A DNA stretch of 64,000 bases from an uncultured Pseudomonadota bacterium (GCA_902826775.1 CADEHE010000003.1:62001-126000), one strand, 5' to 3'; shown: positions 55,422 to 64,000, counted from the first letter of the stretch. Numbers and translations are program-made. Notes: generated from the sequence alone by a model not told the origin.

Positions 55422-56726
55422 CTATCGGCTGCTAGCCTGCATGAAATCCACAGTCAGGTTGGCCAGCAAGCGCACGCCGAGCTGCAAGCCCGCTTCATCG
55501 ACATAAAAGTGCGGCGAATGATTCAGCGCGACTTTGCTCATGTCGCTGCCGGGCGGCGTGATGCCAATGAAGTAGAACACGCCCGGCACCTTTTGCAGGT
55601 AGAAAGAAAAATCCTCCGCACCGGTGAGCTTCGGCCCCGGCGCCACATTCGCCGCGCCCGCGACTCGCTGCACTGTGGGCAGCATTTGCGTGGTCAGCGC
55701 TTCGTTATTCACCGTCACCGCATACGGTTTTTCGATGCTTACTTCCGCCGTAGCGCCGCCGCTCTGTGCGATCATTTCCGCCGTCTGCTTGATGCGCCTG
55801 TGAATATCCTCGCGCATGCCCTCGTCCAGCGTGCGCACGGTGCCGACCATTTCGACTTCGTCCGGAATGATATTGAAGCGGTTGCCGCCGTGAATGCTGC
55901 CGATGGTCACAACCGCTGCTTCTTTCGTCAGATTGACTTGGCGGCTGACGATGGTCTGCAAGCCCATGACGATTTGCGACGCGCTGACGATGGGATCGAC
56001 ACCGCCCCACGGCGCCGAACCGTGCGTCTGCCGCCCTTTGACTTTGATGCGCAGAATATCCGCCGCTGCCATGATCGGCCCGCCGCGCGACCAGACTTTG
56101 CCGGTCGGCAGCATCGCCGCCACGTGCAAACCGAAGATCGCGTCAGGCTTGGGATCCTCCAGCGCGCCCTGCTTGATCATCAGCGCGGCCCCGCCCTCCT
56201 CGCCTTGCGGCGGCCCTTCCTCCGCAGGCTGGAAGACGAACTTGACCGTGCCGGGCAAATCCGCCTTCATGCGCGCGAACATTTCCGCCACACCCATCAG
56301 CATCGCCACATGCGTGTCGTGACCGCAAGCGTGCATCACGCCGACTTCCTTCCCCTCGTACTCGCCTTTGACCTTGGACGCGAACGGCACATCGGTTTGC
56401 TCGACCACCGGCAACGCGTCCATGTCGGCGCGCAGCGCCACCACCGGCCCCGGCTTGCCGCCTTTGAGCACCCCCACCACCCCATTGCGCGCGACATCCG
56501 CACGCACTTCGATGCCGAGCTTTTGCAAGTGTTCCGCGACCAGTTTGCCGGTACGTACTTCGCGATTGCTCAACTCGGGATGCTGATGAATGTCGCGGCG
56601 CCATTCGATGACTTTGGGTTCGAGTTCTTTGGCGAGGCGGTCGATCTGGGGCGCAAATTCGTCAGCCAGCGCACTTGTACCAAACGCGAGCGCGAGAATT
56701 GCAACCGGTATTGATGACTTGTTCAT
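55422..56726 (-). CDS. Secreted M20 family amidohydrolase
   Basis: A 434-residue metal-dependent amidohydrolase of the hippurate/IAA-amino-acid hydrolase group. A signal peptide (1-21) makes it periplasmic. Metal ligands appear in HACGHDTHVAM (about 134-144), PAEEG and GLHVAA, and RADMDALP is the first Asp motif. It would remove the acyl group of N-acyl amino acids or similar amides, supplying acids or amino acids for uptake. It is 68 bases upstream of the amine oxidase on the same strand. Confidence 0.9.
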   Translation of the reverse strand: MNKSSIPVAILALAFGTSALADEFAPQIDRLAKELEPKVIEWRRDIHQHPELSNREVRTGKLVAEHLQKLGIEVRADVARNGVVGVLKGGKPGPVVALRADMDALPVVEQTDVPFASKVKGEYEGKEVGVMHACGHDTHVAMLMGVAEMFARMKADLPGTVKFVFQPAEEGPPQGEEGGAALMIKQGALEDPKPDAIFGLHVAAMLPTGKVWSRGGPIMAAADILRIKVKGRQTHGSAPWGGVDPIVSASQIVMGLQTIVSRQVNLTKEAAVVTIGSIHGGNRFNIIPDEVEMVGTVRTLDEGMREDIHRRIKQTAEMIAQSGGATAEVSIEKPYAVTVNNEALTTQMLPTVQRVAGAANVAPGPKLTGAEDFSFYLQKVPGVFYFIGITPPGSDMSKVALNHSPHFYVDEAGLQLGVRLLANLTVDFMQASSR

Positions 56727-56788
56727 GACTGTTCCTCTCGATCGTGGGAGGGCTAAATCTGAACGGCAAACAGTGACGTGTAAGGCCT

Positions 56789-56830
56789 ACCCCTCACCTC
56801 GGCCCTCTCTCCAAGCTTGGGGAGAGGGGT
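56789..56830. repeat. CCTCACC/CTCTCC dispersed palindrome (copy 1)
   Basis: An imperfect palindrome CCTCTCTCC-AAGC-TTGGGGAGAGG preceded by CCCCTCACC. The related copy on the other side of the SDR gene is at 57674-57711. Confidence 0.55.
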
Positions 56831-56869
56831 ATCACTTAGCGTATGGTGCGCCTTCATAGCCTCACTACG

Positions 56870-57628
56870 TCACTGCGCCAGCCATCCGCCATCGATGACA
56901 ATGTCGGTGCCGGTGATAAACGAGGCACCCTCCGAACACAAAAAGCGCGTCAGCTCGCCGATCTCTTCCGGCTTGCACCAGCGCTTGAGCGGCGTCAAGC
57001 TCATGAGCGCTTGGTTCTTCGCCGGATCTTGACGCAGAGCAATCGTCATGTCCGTTTCCACCGAGCCTGGGCTGATCGCCACAACCGAGATGCCATCCGC
57101 GCCGAGATCGAGCGCGAGCGATTTAGTCATCGCCAACACACCGGCTTTGCTGGCGCAGTAAGCTAAGCGGTCGCCGGTGGCGATGTGCGCCATAACCGAA
57201 GCCAGGTTGATGATGCGACCCCATTTGTTTCGCTTCAGGTGCGGTGCGAAGGCGCGGGTGACGAAAAACACGCCATCTAAGTTGATGCCGATGACGCGGC
57301 GCCAATCGGCGGTGGTGGTATCCAGCAAGGCTTTGCGCAACGCAACGCCGGCATCGTTGATGATGATGTGCACGGTGCCGAAACTCTGAATGACGTCCTG
57401 CTCCAGCTTAGCTACGCTCGCCTCATCGCTGACATCGCAACGAAAGCCTGCCGCGTCGATGCCTTGCGCGCGCATCTCTTGCACTGTTGCCTCGGCTGAT
57501 TCCAGATCGGCCAGGGCCACCTTGGCACCCGCCGCTCCAAGGGCTAAGCCCATCGCTTTGCCGATGCCGCGGCGGCCGCCGGTGATGATTGCTACTTTGC
57601 CTTCGAGAAATTTGGTGGTCATAATCAT
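56870..57628 (-). CDS. SDR family oxidoreductase (probable sugar-related dehydrogenase)
   Basis: A 252-residue classical SDR: TGGRRGIG cofactor loop, NDAG instead of NNAG, catalytic Ser in NLASVMA, Tyr/Lys in YCASK, and the IDGGW C-terminus of glucose/gluconate dehydrogenase-type SDRs. The ATG at 57628 has a GGAG five bases upstream; MTTKF two codons in is an alternative. It follows the IlvD/Edd dehydratase gene, so it may act in a sugar or sugar-acid pathway. Confidence 0.88.
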   Translation of the reverse strand: MIMTTKFLEGKVAIITGGRRGIGKAMGLALGAAGAKVALADLESAEATVQEMRAQGIDAAGFRCDVSDEASVAKLEQDVIQSFGTVHIIINDAGVALRKALLDTTTADWRRVIGINLDGVFFVTRAFAPHLKRNKWGRIINLASVMAHIATGDRLAYCASKAGVLAMTKSLALDLGADGISVVAISPGSVETDMTIALRQDPAKNQALMSLTPLKRWCKPEEIGELTRFLCSEGASFITGTDIVIDGGWLAQ

Positions 57629-57649
57629 TTAGACTCCGATGTATGGGTG

Positions 57650-57765
57650 AGGCGTGAAGAGTGAAACGTGAGCCCCTCACCCCAACCCTCTCCCCAGTTC
57701 TGGGGAGAGGGAGTGTTTGCACATCTCACATTCACGTTTCACGTTTCACGCTTCAGTTTTCACAA
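57650..57765. repeat. Composite repeat region between SDR and dehydratase genes
   Basis: A perfect 10-base stem (CCTCTCCCCA at 57687-57696 with TGGGGAGAGG at 57701-57710) is flanked by GTGAAACGTGA at 57661-57671 and three TTCACG units at 57731-57750. The stem could end transcription on either strand. The same kinds of repeat occur at 56789 and 29354, so it is dispersed repeat DNA. Confidence 0.6.
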
Positions 57766-57770
57766 TCCGC

Positions 57771-59498
57771 TCAATGTATTTCCGGCTCCGCCGTCGGCGC
57801 CGTACCCTCTAGAAAATCGAAATCACAACCCTCGTTCGCCTGCTTGATGTGCTTGGAGAAAATCGCACCGTAGCCGCGCTCGAACTTGCGTGCCGGCGCT
57901 TTCCATGCCGCGCGCCGGCGTGCGATTTCGTCTTCGCTAACCAGCATGTTGAGCTTGCGATTCGGCACATCGAGTTCGATCACATCACCGGATTTCACCA
58001 GCGCCAGCGGCCCGCCGACGAACGATTCCGGCGCCACATGCAGCACGCACACACCGTAGCTGGTGCCGCTCATGCGCGCATCGGAAATGCGCACCATATC
58101 GCGCACGCCCAGCTTGAGCAGCTTCTTCGGGATCGGCAACTGGCCCCACTCCGGCATGCCGGGGCCGCCGAGCGGGCCCGCGTTGCGCAAGATCAAAACT
58201 GAATCTGCATCGACCTCTAAATCATCGCGATCGATGCGCGCCGCCATGTCGTTGTAGTCTTCGAACACCACCGCCTTGCCTTTGTGCTGCAGCAGTTTCG
58301 GATCCGCGGCGGTCTGCTTGATCACCGCGCCGTCGGGCGCGAGATTGCCGCGCAGCACCACTATGCCGCCCGCCGCTTGTACCGGATTGTCGAGCGTGTG
58401 AATGACGTCGTCGTTGTAGATCTTGGCACCGGCGATGTTCTCGCCTAGCGTCTTGCCGTTGGCCGTCACGCAGTTTAAGTCGAGCTTGCTGCGCAACACG
58501 TCCAGCAGCGCGCGTATGCCGCCGGCATAGTAAAAATCTTCCATCAAATACTTGCCGGAGGGCCGCACGTTGGCGACGAACGGCGTGTGCTTGGAGATCT
58601 CATCGAAATCTTCCAGCTTGATCGGGATGCCGGCGCGCCCGGCCATCGCAACCAGATGAATGATGGCGTTGGTCGAGCCGCCCATCGCCATCAGCACCAC
58701 CATGGCGTTCTTGAATGCTTGGGCGGTCAACAGATCGCGCGGCTTCAAGTCTTCCCACACCATGTCGACGATGCGCCGCCCGCTCTGTTCGGCCATGCGC
58801 GAGTGATTGGAATCGACTGCTGGGATAGAACTCGCTCCTGGCAGCGTCAGGCCGAGCGTTTCCGCCAACGCGGTCATTGTCGCCGCCGTGCCCATAGTCA
58901 TGCATACGCCGGGCGAGCGCGCGATACCGGCCTCGATCTCGCTCCAATCTTGCTCGGTGATATTGCCAGCGCGCAGTTCGGCCCAATACTTCCATACGTC
59001 GGTGCCGCTGCCGAGTTGGACACCGCGCCAATTGCCGCGCAGCATCGGGCCGGCAGGCATAAAAATCGTCGGCAAGTTCATGCTGGTTGCGCCCATGATG
59101 AGCGCGGGCGTGGTCTTGTCGCAGCCTCCCATAAGTACGCAGCCATCAGCCGGGTAGGAGCGCAGCAATTCCTCCGTCTCCATCGCTAAGAAGTTCCGAT
59201 ACATCATGGTGGTCGGCTTCTGAAACACCTCGGCGAGCGAAATCGCCGGCATTTCCAGCGGAAACGCGCCGGCTTGCCAGACACCGCGCTTGACTTCCTC
59301 CACGCGCTGCTTGAAATGCGTGTGGCAGGAATTGATATCGCTCCAGGTGTTGATGATGGCGATCACCGGCTTGCCGGTGTACGCCTCGGGCGCGAAGCCC
59401 ATTTGCAGCGTGCGCGAGCGATGACCGGTGGAGCGCATATCCTTCGCGCCGTACCAGCGCTGGCTGCGCAGTTCACTAAGTTGTTTCTTGCGGTTCAT
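57771..59498 (-). CDS. IlvD/Edd family dehydratase, sugar-acid type
   Basis: A 575-residue iron-sulfur dehydratase. Cluster cysteines Cys58 (NSCHTHF), Cys126 (GGCDKTTPA) and Cys199 (PGVCMTMG) fall within one residue of those of the characterised L-arabinonate dehydratase. The catalytic Ser lies in DARMSGTSYG. Length and start (MNRKKQLSELRSQRWYGAKD) fit aldonate dehydratases better than IlvD itself. It removes water from an aldonate to give a 2-keto-3-deoxy acid. The start at 59498 matches the family; the frame is open 25 codons further upstream. It shares an operon-like strand with the SDR and VOC genes. Confidence 0.9.
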   Translation of the reverse strand: MNRKKQLSELRSQRWYGAKDMRSTGHRSRTLQMGFAPEAYTGKPVIAIINTWSDINSCHTHFKQRVEEVKRGVWQAGAFPLEMPAISLAEVFQKPTTMMYRNFLAMETEELLRSYPADGCVLMGGCDKTTPALIMGATSMNLPTIFMPAGPMLRGNWRGVQLGSGTDVWKYWAELRAGNITEQDWSEIEAGIARSPGVCMTMGTAATMTALAETLGLTLPGASSIPAVDSNHSRMAEQSGRRIVDMVWEDLKPRDLLTAQAFKNAMVVLMAMGGSTNAIIHLVAMAGRAGIPIKLEDFDEISKHTPFVANVRPSGKYLMEDFYYAGGIRALLDVLRSKLDLNCVTANGKTLGENIAGAKIYNDDVIHTLDNPVQAAGGIVVLRGNLAPDGAVIKQTAADPKLLQHKGKAVVFEDYNDMAARIDRDDLEVDADSVLILRNAGPLGGPGMPEWGQLPIPKKLLKLGVRDMVRISDARMSGTSYGVCVLHVAPESFVGGPLALVKSGDVIELDVPNRKLNMLVSEDEIARRRAAWKAPARKFERGYGAIFSKHIKQANEGCDFDFLEGTAPTAEPEIH

Positions 59499-59541
59499 GG
59501 ATAAGCAATCCTGCCGATGTGGGTTTGTTACGGCAATGCCG

Positions 59542-59928
59542 CTACTGGGCTTTTGCGTATTCTTCTGGCGCATAGTCGATTTCTACGCGCGCGCCATTAG
59601 GGTCGTAAAAGAACAACTGGCAGACGCGATCGTCCGGCGTCATGCGCAGCTCATACTGGAGATTGCGTGCTTTGAGCTTGGCCAGCGTTGCCGTCAAGTC
59701 TTGACCGCTGAACGCCATGTGATCGATCACCCCCGCTCGCGGCTCGGGCAACGCGCGGCCGCCGATTACATGCAGCACCGCCTGCGCCCCGCAATACAGC
59801 CACACACCCGGAAATTTGAGCGGAGGGCGATAGCCGGATTGCAGACCCAGCATGTCTTCGTAGAAGCGCTGAGTGCCCGCCACGTCATCGGTCAAGATGG
59901 TGAAGTGATTCATCGCGGTCACGGCCAT
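59542..59928 (-). CDS. VOC family (glyoxalase/dioxygenase fold) protein
   Basis: A 128-residue protein of one vicinal-oxygen-chelate module pair. Metal ligands probably include His in MNHFTILTD, His in VIDHMAFSG and Glu in ARVEIDY. Such proteins are lyases, epimerases or dioxygenases; the reaction here cannot be told. The start at 59928 has a GGAGGG site six bases upstream. It lies 43 bases before the dehydratase gene. Confidence 0.85.
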   Translation of the reverse strand: MAVTAMNHFTILTDDVAGTQRFYEDMLGLQSGYRPPLKFPGVWLYCGAQAVLHVIGGRALPEPRAGVIDHMAFSGQDLTATLAKLKARNLQYELRMTPDDRVCQLFFYDPNGARVEIDYAPEEYAKAQ

Positions 59929-60060
59929 AGTGATGCCCTCCAAGCAGTGAGTGATTTTTTAGTTAACGCAATTTACCGCAATCCCGGCGAGGCGGCTAAT
60001 ACGGCGTAGCGGCACGGTATTTCTGCCTATTGACGTGCACCGCCGCAAGCGATTAGCGTC

Positions 60061-60150
60061 ATGCCTTATCTTGGCAACAGCGGTAGACATACCAGTCGTA
60101 GAATGATGCTGCTAGTTACACTGGCTCTTATTCTTGGTTTGATAGGGTAG
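60061..60150 (+). CDS. Possible 29-codon hydrophobic peptide upstream of the CHAT gene
   Basis: An ATG-to-TAG frame with an Arg-rich start (MPYLGNSGRHTSRR) and a purely hydrophobic end (MMLLVTLALILGLIG), the shape of a small membrane peptide. No Shine-Dalgarno site is visible, and an inner ATG pair at 60103 could start a 15-residue form. It lies 58 bases upstream of the long lipase-CHAT gene. It could be chance. Confidence 0.25.
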   Translation: MPYLGNSGRHTSRRMMLLVTLALILGLIG

Positions 60151-60208
60151 CTAGTATCAGATCGTAGCTCCAGCTTGTCGAGACTTTCCGTTCGCCTAGA
60201 GGGCATTC

Positions 60209-63200
60209 ATGACCAAGTTCACGCTGCAGATTCCCGGCTCGCTCGAGATTGATTCCGCTGCACCCGCATTGGGCGGCGGCAAGTTCAAAGATATCGTCCA
60301 CGCCAAGAGCGCGCAGCGCTACCGGATCGAGGGTACGCGGGCGGCAGATAAAGGCAGCACGGTCGACGCCAACGGCGAGGATATCGTCGAACTGGAATTG
60401 GAAGGCGGCGTGCGCCTATGGACCACAGTCGCGCAGATGCAGAGCGATTTCCCAGGCGCGTTCAAGCGCGGCGCAAGTAGCGGCGCGTACACCGTCCCCC
60501 TTGCCCTGCCCATTGGCGTGCCGGCCGGCGCCGATGCGTCATCCCGGGGCGCGCGCGGCATCGGCGATTGGGCATTGAAGGCACTGCGCATCGTCGACGT
60601 CGATCTCACCGGCACCGCCGCGGCCGCCATTGCGCAAAAGCTGGAAGCCAAGCTGGAACCGGCCCCCGGTTTGTATCGCATCAACCGCGCCAACAGCTTC
60701 GGCCTCATGCCCGCAAACAAGCTGCCGAAAACCGCGCAACCGCTGCTGCTATTCCTGCACGGCACCGGCTCGAACACGCGTGGCAGTTTTGCCGACCTGT
60801 GGCAGCTCGCCGAAGACAAACGCAGCGCCGGCGACATCAGCGAGGAGGAGAAGCAGGAGCTGCGCGAGCAGTTGTATGCACGCTACGGCGAGCATGTCTA
60901 CGCCTTCGAGCACCGCACACTGTCGCAAAGTCCGATCGAGAATGCGCTGGCGCTCGCCGAGGTGCTACCGGAGAACGCCTGCCTGCATCTGGTGTCGCAC
61001 TCGCGCGGCGGGTTGGTGGGTGAGTTGCTCTGCCGCAGCGCTTTCGTCGGTCAGCGCGAACCCTTTAGCGCCGACGATCTGCAGCTTTTCACCGACGGCC
61101 AGAACGGCAAGAAGATCGATCGCAGCCGCGACCGCAAAGCATTGAGCGCTTTGAACGACGAACTCAAGAAGAAGCGCTTCAAAGTCGAGCGCTTCGTGCG
61201 CGTGGCTTGTCCTGCGCGCGGCACGACACTAGCCTCGGGGCGCCTCGACCGCTGGCTATCGGTGGTGGTGAATCTGTTCGACCAAATTCCTGGCTTCGGC
61301 GCCAACCCGCTGTACGAATTCACCACCTCGCTGATGCTCGCCGTGGTGAAAAAACGCACCGACCCGAGCGAGTTGCCGGGCTTGGAAGCGATGATGCCGA
61401 GCGCGCCTCTGATTCGCATGCTCAACTTCGTCGCGCAACAGCACGACGCCGATTTGAGCGTGATTGCCGGTGACGTTGAAGGTTCCAGTTTGCTCGAGCG
61501 CTTGAAGTTTTTGGTCAGCGACTGGTTCTATCGACAAGATCACGATTTGGTGGTCGATACCATCTCGATGTCCGGTGGCGCGCCGCGCCAGCCGTATGTA
61601 GAATCTGCTGCCAACCACGCAGCAGGTGCGCGCAAATTCTTTGAGCGCGGCGCGCGCGTCAATCACTTCCGCTATTTCCGCAATCCCGAGTCGGTGCGCA
61701 AGATGTACGCTGGCTTGCTGCGCAAGGACGGTGATGACGCCGGCTTCGAGCCGCTCGCTATCGACTATCAAGAAATTGCCGCACGCAGCGTGCTGAAGCG
61801 CTCGCGCGCCGCCGCTGAGGCGCGGCCGATTGTATTTCTCGTTCCCGGCATCATGGGAAGCCACTTGGAAGTGCGCGGCAACCGCATTTGGATGGATTTG
61901 CTCGATCTTGCCGCCGGCGGCATGGCGTCGCTGCGCATCGATGCCAAGAACGTCAATGCCGAAGCCATCATGGGCAGCAGCTACGCTAAGCTGGTGGACT
62001 TTCTGGGCGACACGCACGAAGTCATCACGTTCCCCTACGATTGGCGCCGCCCCTTGGCCGAAGCGGCGGATCGGCTCGCCGCTGAGATCATGGCGCGGCT
62101 CGGAGCGGCCGAGCGCAACAAGCAACCCCTCAGTGTGCTGGCGCATTCGATGGGCGGCTTGGTCACGCGCACCATGATCGCTAGGCACCCTGACGTCTGG
62201 AGCCGCATGGGAGCGCACGCTGAGTCGCGGCTGATTATGCTCGGCACGCCCAACGGCGGTTCGTACTCGATCCCCGTCATGCTCACCGCGCGCGACCCGC
62301 TGGTGCGCAAGCTGGCCTTGCTTGATCTCGGCCACAAGCACGGCGAGTTGCTGGCGATCATCGCGCGCTTTACCGGCGCGCTGCAGATGCTGCCGGTGCA
62401 AACGCGCTGGGATTTCTTTGATCCGGCGTTTTGGGCAAAGCTCGCCGACGACGATCATCCCGCCAAAGACGGCGCAAAACCCTGGGCGCTGCCTGCACCC
62501 AAAGATCTGGAAGAAGCGCGTGCCGCGCGCAAACTGCTCGACGATACACCGTACGATCCGCGCCGCATGCTGTACGTGGCTGGCTGCGCCGAAGCCACGC
62601 CGTTCGATCTGGATTTTTCCGCGGATGCCCCCATCGGCAAGCGGCTGAAGTTTCAGGCCACGGCGCGTGGCGACGGCCGCGTGCCATGGGATACGGGCAT
62701 CCCCCCCGGCGTGCGCACTTGGTATATGGAGGCGACACACGGCGATCTTGCCAATCATGAAGAAGCGTTTCCGGCGCTGCTGGAGTTATTGCAGCGCGGC
62801 GCCACCACGCGTTTAGCTACCAGCCCGCCCGCCATGCGTGGTGCGCTGGTGCGCTTCGATCTGCCCGAAGCGCCCGAACCCGCGGTGCTGCCGGACGAGG
62901 AGGATCTCGTTGCCAGCGCGCTGGGCGCCAGCCGCCGCGTGCGCAAGGCCGAAGCTAAGGCGCGCATCAGCGTTGCCGTGTTGCACGGCAACCTCGCTTA
63001 CACCTCGAACGTAGTGGCGGTCGGCCACTACGAGGGTGACACCATCGTCAGTGCCGAGCGCTACCTGGACCGGCAGTTGGACGGCAAATTGAGCGCGTGT
63101 CAGCAACTTGGGCTCTACCCGGGACGCCCGGACACCGCGGAGATCTTTCTCGATCCGGAACGCAAACCCGCCGGCGCGATTGTGGTCGGCCTCGGTCAAG

Positions 63201-64000
63201 TGGGCCGCCTCGCGCCGGGCGATCTGAGCAAAAGCGTCAAGCGCGGCGTGCTGATGTACGCCTCGAGTGTGGCTGAGCGCGCGGCACCAGAGGCCGCGCC
63301 TGAGTCCATCACGCTTGCTTCGCTGCTGATCGGCACGGGTGCCGGCGGCATTGCCATCGGCGATTCGCTGCTCGCCATCTTGCGCGGCTTGGCACAAGCA
63401 GCCGATGCGCTGCAGGGCACGCAGTACAAGGATCGCGTGCGCATCGAGCGGATCGAGTTCATCGAGCTCTATGAGGATCGCGCCATTCAAGCCGCGCGGG
63501 CATTGACCAACGCGACGCGCGATGCGGAGTTCCAAGCGCGCTTCGTGTTAGTGCCGGAGCTTGAGCACTTGCCGAGCGGAAGACGCCGTGTCGCCTACGA
63601 CGACGATCCGAACTGGTGGCGGCGGCTGCAGATACTGGGCGACGCCGACGGCCTGCAGTTCAACACGCTGACTGACCGCGCGCGCGTCGAGGTGCAGTTG
63701 CAAGCCACGCAACAAGCGCTGGTCGACGAATTTCTCGTGCAAGCGATTACCGAAACGCGCACCGATAACGAACTCGGCAGCACGCTATTCGAACTGCTGT
63801 TGCCGAATCGGCTGAAGGAGCAAGCCCCCAATCAGGAACACGTCGTGCTGCTGGTGAACGATGCGTCCGCACGTTATCCGTGGGAGCTACTCGTCGATCA
63901 GCGCGGTGGCGCCGACCGCCCGCTCTGCGTGCAAGCCGGCATGATCCGGCAGTTGCTCACCGACGAATTTCGCGAAGTTGTCAACACCACCGCGCGCGAC
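60209..64000 (+). CDS. Giant dual-hydrolase CHAT-domain protein (truncated by window)
   Basis: An open frame of 1264 codons with no stop before the window ends. Residues 1-150 form an N-terminal region I cannot name. Hydrolase domain 1 (about 170-500) has LLLFLHGTGSNTRGSF and Ser265 in VSHSRGGLVGEL. Hydrolase domain 2 (about 538-850) opens with PIVFLVPGIMGSHLEVRGNR and has Ser647 in LAHSMGGLVTRTM, like LCAT/PGAP1-type lipases. Residues about 918-1085 (VVAVGHYEGDTIVSAERYLD, GAIVVGLGQVGRL) resemble the leucyl-aminopeptidase N-terminal macro-like fold. The last part (HVVLLVNDASARYPWELLVD) is the start of a CHAT caspase-like protease, whose His/Cys dyad lies beyond the window. Role unknown: defence or cell death is an inference. 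Confidence 0.88.
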   Translation, partial: MTKFTLQIPGSLEIDSAAPALGGGKFKDIVHAKSAQRYRIEGTRAADKGSTVDANGEDIVELELEGGVRLWTTVAQMQSDFPGAFKRGASSGAYTVPLALPIGVPAGADASSRGARGIGDWALKALRIVDVDLTGTAAAAIAQKLEAKLEPAPGLYRINRANSFGLMPANKLPKTAQPLLLFLHGTGSNTRGSFADLWQLAEDKRSAGDISEEEKQELREQLYARYGEHVYAFEHRTLSQSPIENALALAEVLPENACLHLVSHSRGGLVGELLCRSAFVGQREPFSADDLQLFTDGQNGKKIDRSRDRKALSALNDELKKKRFKVERFVRVACPARGTTLASGRLDRWLSVVVNLFDQIPGFGANPLYEFTTSLMLAVVKKRTDPSELPGLEAMMPSAPLIRMLNFVAQQHDADLSVIAGDVEGSSLLERLKFLVSDWFYRQDHDLVVDTISMSGGAPRQPYVESAANHAAGARKFFERGARVNHFRYFRNPESVRKMYAGLLRKDGDDAGFEPLAIDYQEIAARSVLKRSRAAAEARPIVFLVPGIMGSHLEVRGNRIWMDLLDLAAGGMASLRIDAKNVNAEAIMGSSYAKLVDFLGDTHEVITFPYDWRRPLAEAADRLAAEIMARLGAAERNKQPLSVLAHSMGGLVTRTMIARHPDVWSRMGAHAESRLIMLGTPNGGSYSIPVMLTARDPLVRKLALLDLGHKHGELLAIIARFTGALQMLPVQTRWDFFDPAFWAKLADDDHPAKDGAKPWALPAPKDLEEARAARKLLDDTPYDPRRMLYVAGCAEATPFDLDFSADAPIGKRLKFQATARGDGRVPWDTGIPPGVRTWYMEATHGDLANHEEAFPALLELLQRGATTRLATSPPAMRGALVRFDLPEAPEPAVLPDEEDLVASALGASRRVRKAEAKARISVAVLHGNLAYTSNVVAVGHYEGDTIVSAERYLDRQLDGKLSACQQLGLYPGRPDTAEIFLDPERKPAGAIVVGLGQVGRLAPGDLSKSVKRGVLMYASSVAERAAPEAAPESITLASLLIGTGAGGIAIGDSLLAILRGLAQAADALQGTQYKDRVRIERIEFIELYEDRAIQAARALTNATRDAEFQARFVLVPELEHLPSGRRRVAYDDDPNWWRRLQILGDADGLQFNTLTDRARVEVQLQATQQALVDEFLVQAITETRTDNELGSTLFELLLPNRLKEQAPNQEHVVLLVNDASARYPWELLVDQRGGADRPLCVQAGMIRQLLTDEFREVVNTTARD

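Noticed and set aside
55341..56714. 457-codon plus-strand frame over the M20 gene
   Set aside because: Antisense to a gene with complete M20 metal-site motifs; composition is His/Arg-rich without a fold.
57771..59498. IlvD (branched-chain amino acid synthesis)
   Set aside because: Length, start and cysteine spacing fit sugar-acid dehydratases better, and the neighbours are catabolic.
61256..62758. 500-codon frame on the minus strand inside the lipase-CHAT gene
   Set aside because: It is antisense to the plus-strand frame that shows two serine-hydrolase motifs and runs unbroken to the window end. Its own protein shows no family motif.
33816..64000. Prophage or integrative element around the patatin and CHAT genes
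   Set aside because: No integrase, transposase, tRNA attachment site or phage structural gene is visible, though the right edge is not seen.

Overview
The window is GC-rich, densely coded chromosomal DNA of a betaproteobacterium. Evidence for this is the tsaB-rimI-uracil glycosylase order, the lemA plus paired TPM-domain genes, lplT, the bacterioferritin/ferredoxin pair, and three Liv-type ABC transporter clusters, two of them next to acyl-CoA ligases. Order and genus cannot be fixed by eye. I saw no tRNA, rRNA, CRISPR array, transposase or phage genes.

Left part (1-26.4 kb), mostly housekeeping and envelope: the 3' end of a phoH-like gene; two chemoreceptors; a fluoroacetate-dehalogenase-type hydrolase; lplT; lemA with two TPM-domain genes; an enoyl-CoA hydratase and an SDR; the tsaB-rimI-udg operon; small secreted EF-hand-like proteins divergent from an ompR/envZ pair; a periplasmic alpha/beta hydrolase with an in-frame 33-bp repeat; a dinG helicase overlapping a macro-domain gene; an S9 peptidase; a TPMT-like methyltransferase; an NlpC/P60 peptidase; bacterioferritin, and a ferredoxin gene (bfd) with a clear Fur box.

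Middle (26.6-51.7 kb), uptake and oxidation. Cluster A is an acyl-CoA synthetase followed by livG-H-M-K-F. Next is a polytopic patatin-like lipase. Cluster B is a divergent PaaK-like CoA ligase, then livK-H-M-G-F. Then comes a lanthanide-type PQQ alcohol dehydrogenase with its periplasmic binding protein and cytochrome c (a xoxF-J-G-like set). Cluster C is livK-H-M-G-F and is followed by a zinc alcohol dehydrogenase. Together this suggests scavenging of small organic acids or amides, CoA activation, and periplasmic alcohol oxidation. The substrates are inferred, not shown.

Right part (53-64 kb): a peroxiredoxin-like protein, a flavin amine oxidase, a secreted M20 amidohydrolase, and a probable sugar-acid catabolic set (SDR, IlvD/Edd dehydratase, VOC protein). 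The window closes inside a very long gene, open for 1264 codons without a stop. It joins two alpha/beta-hydrolase (lipase-like) domains, a leucyl-aminopeptidase-N/macro-like region and the start of a CHAT caspase-like protease domain. This is the best candidate for an undescribed (possibly defence or cell-death) system. The most unusual small structure is a three-copy 38-bp repeat between livH and livM of cluster B. It forms a relay of two 13-codon mini-ORFs, each linked to the next by an ATGA stop/start overlap.
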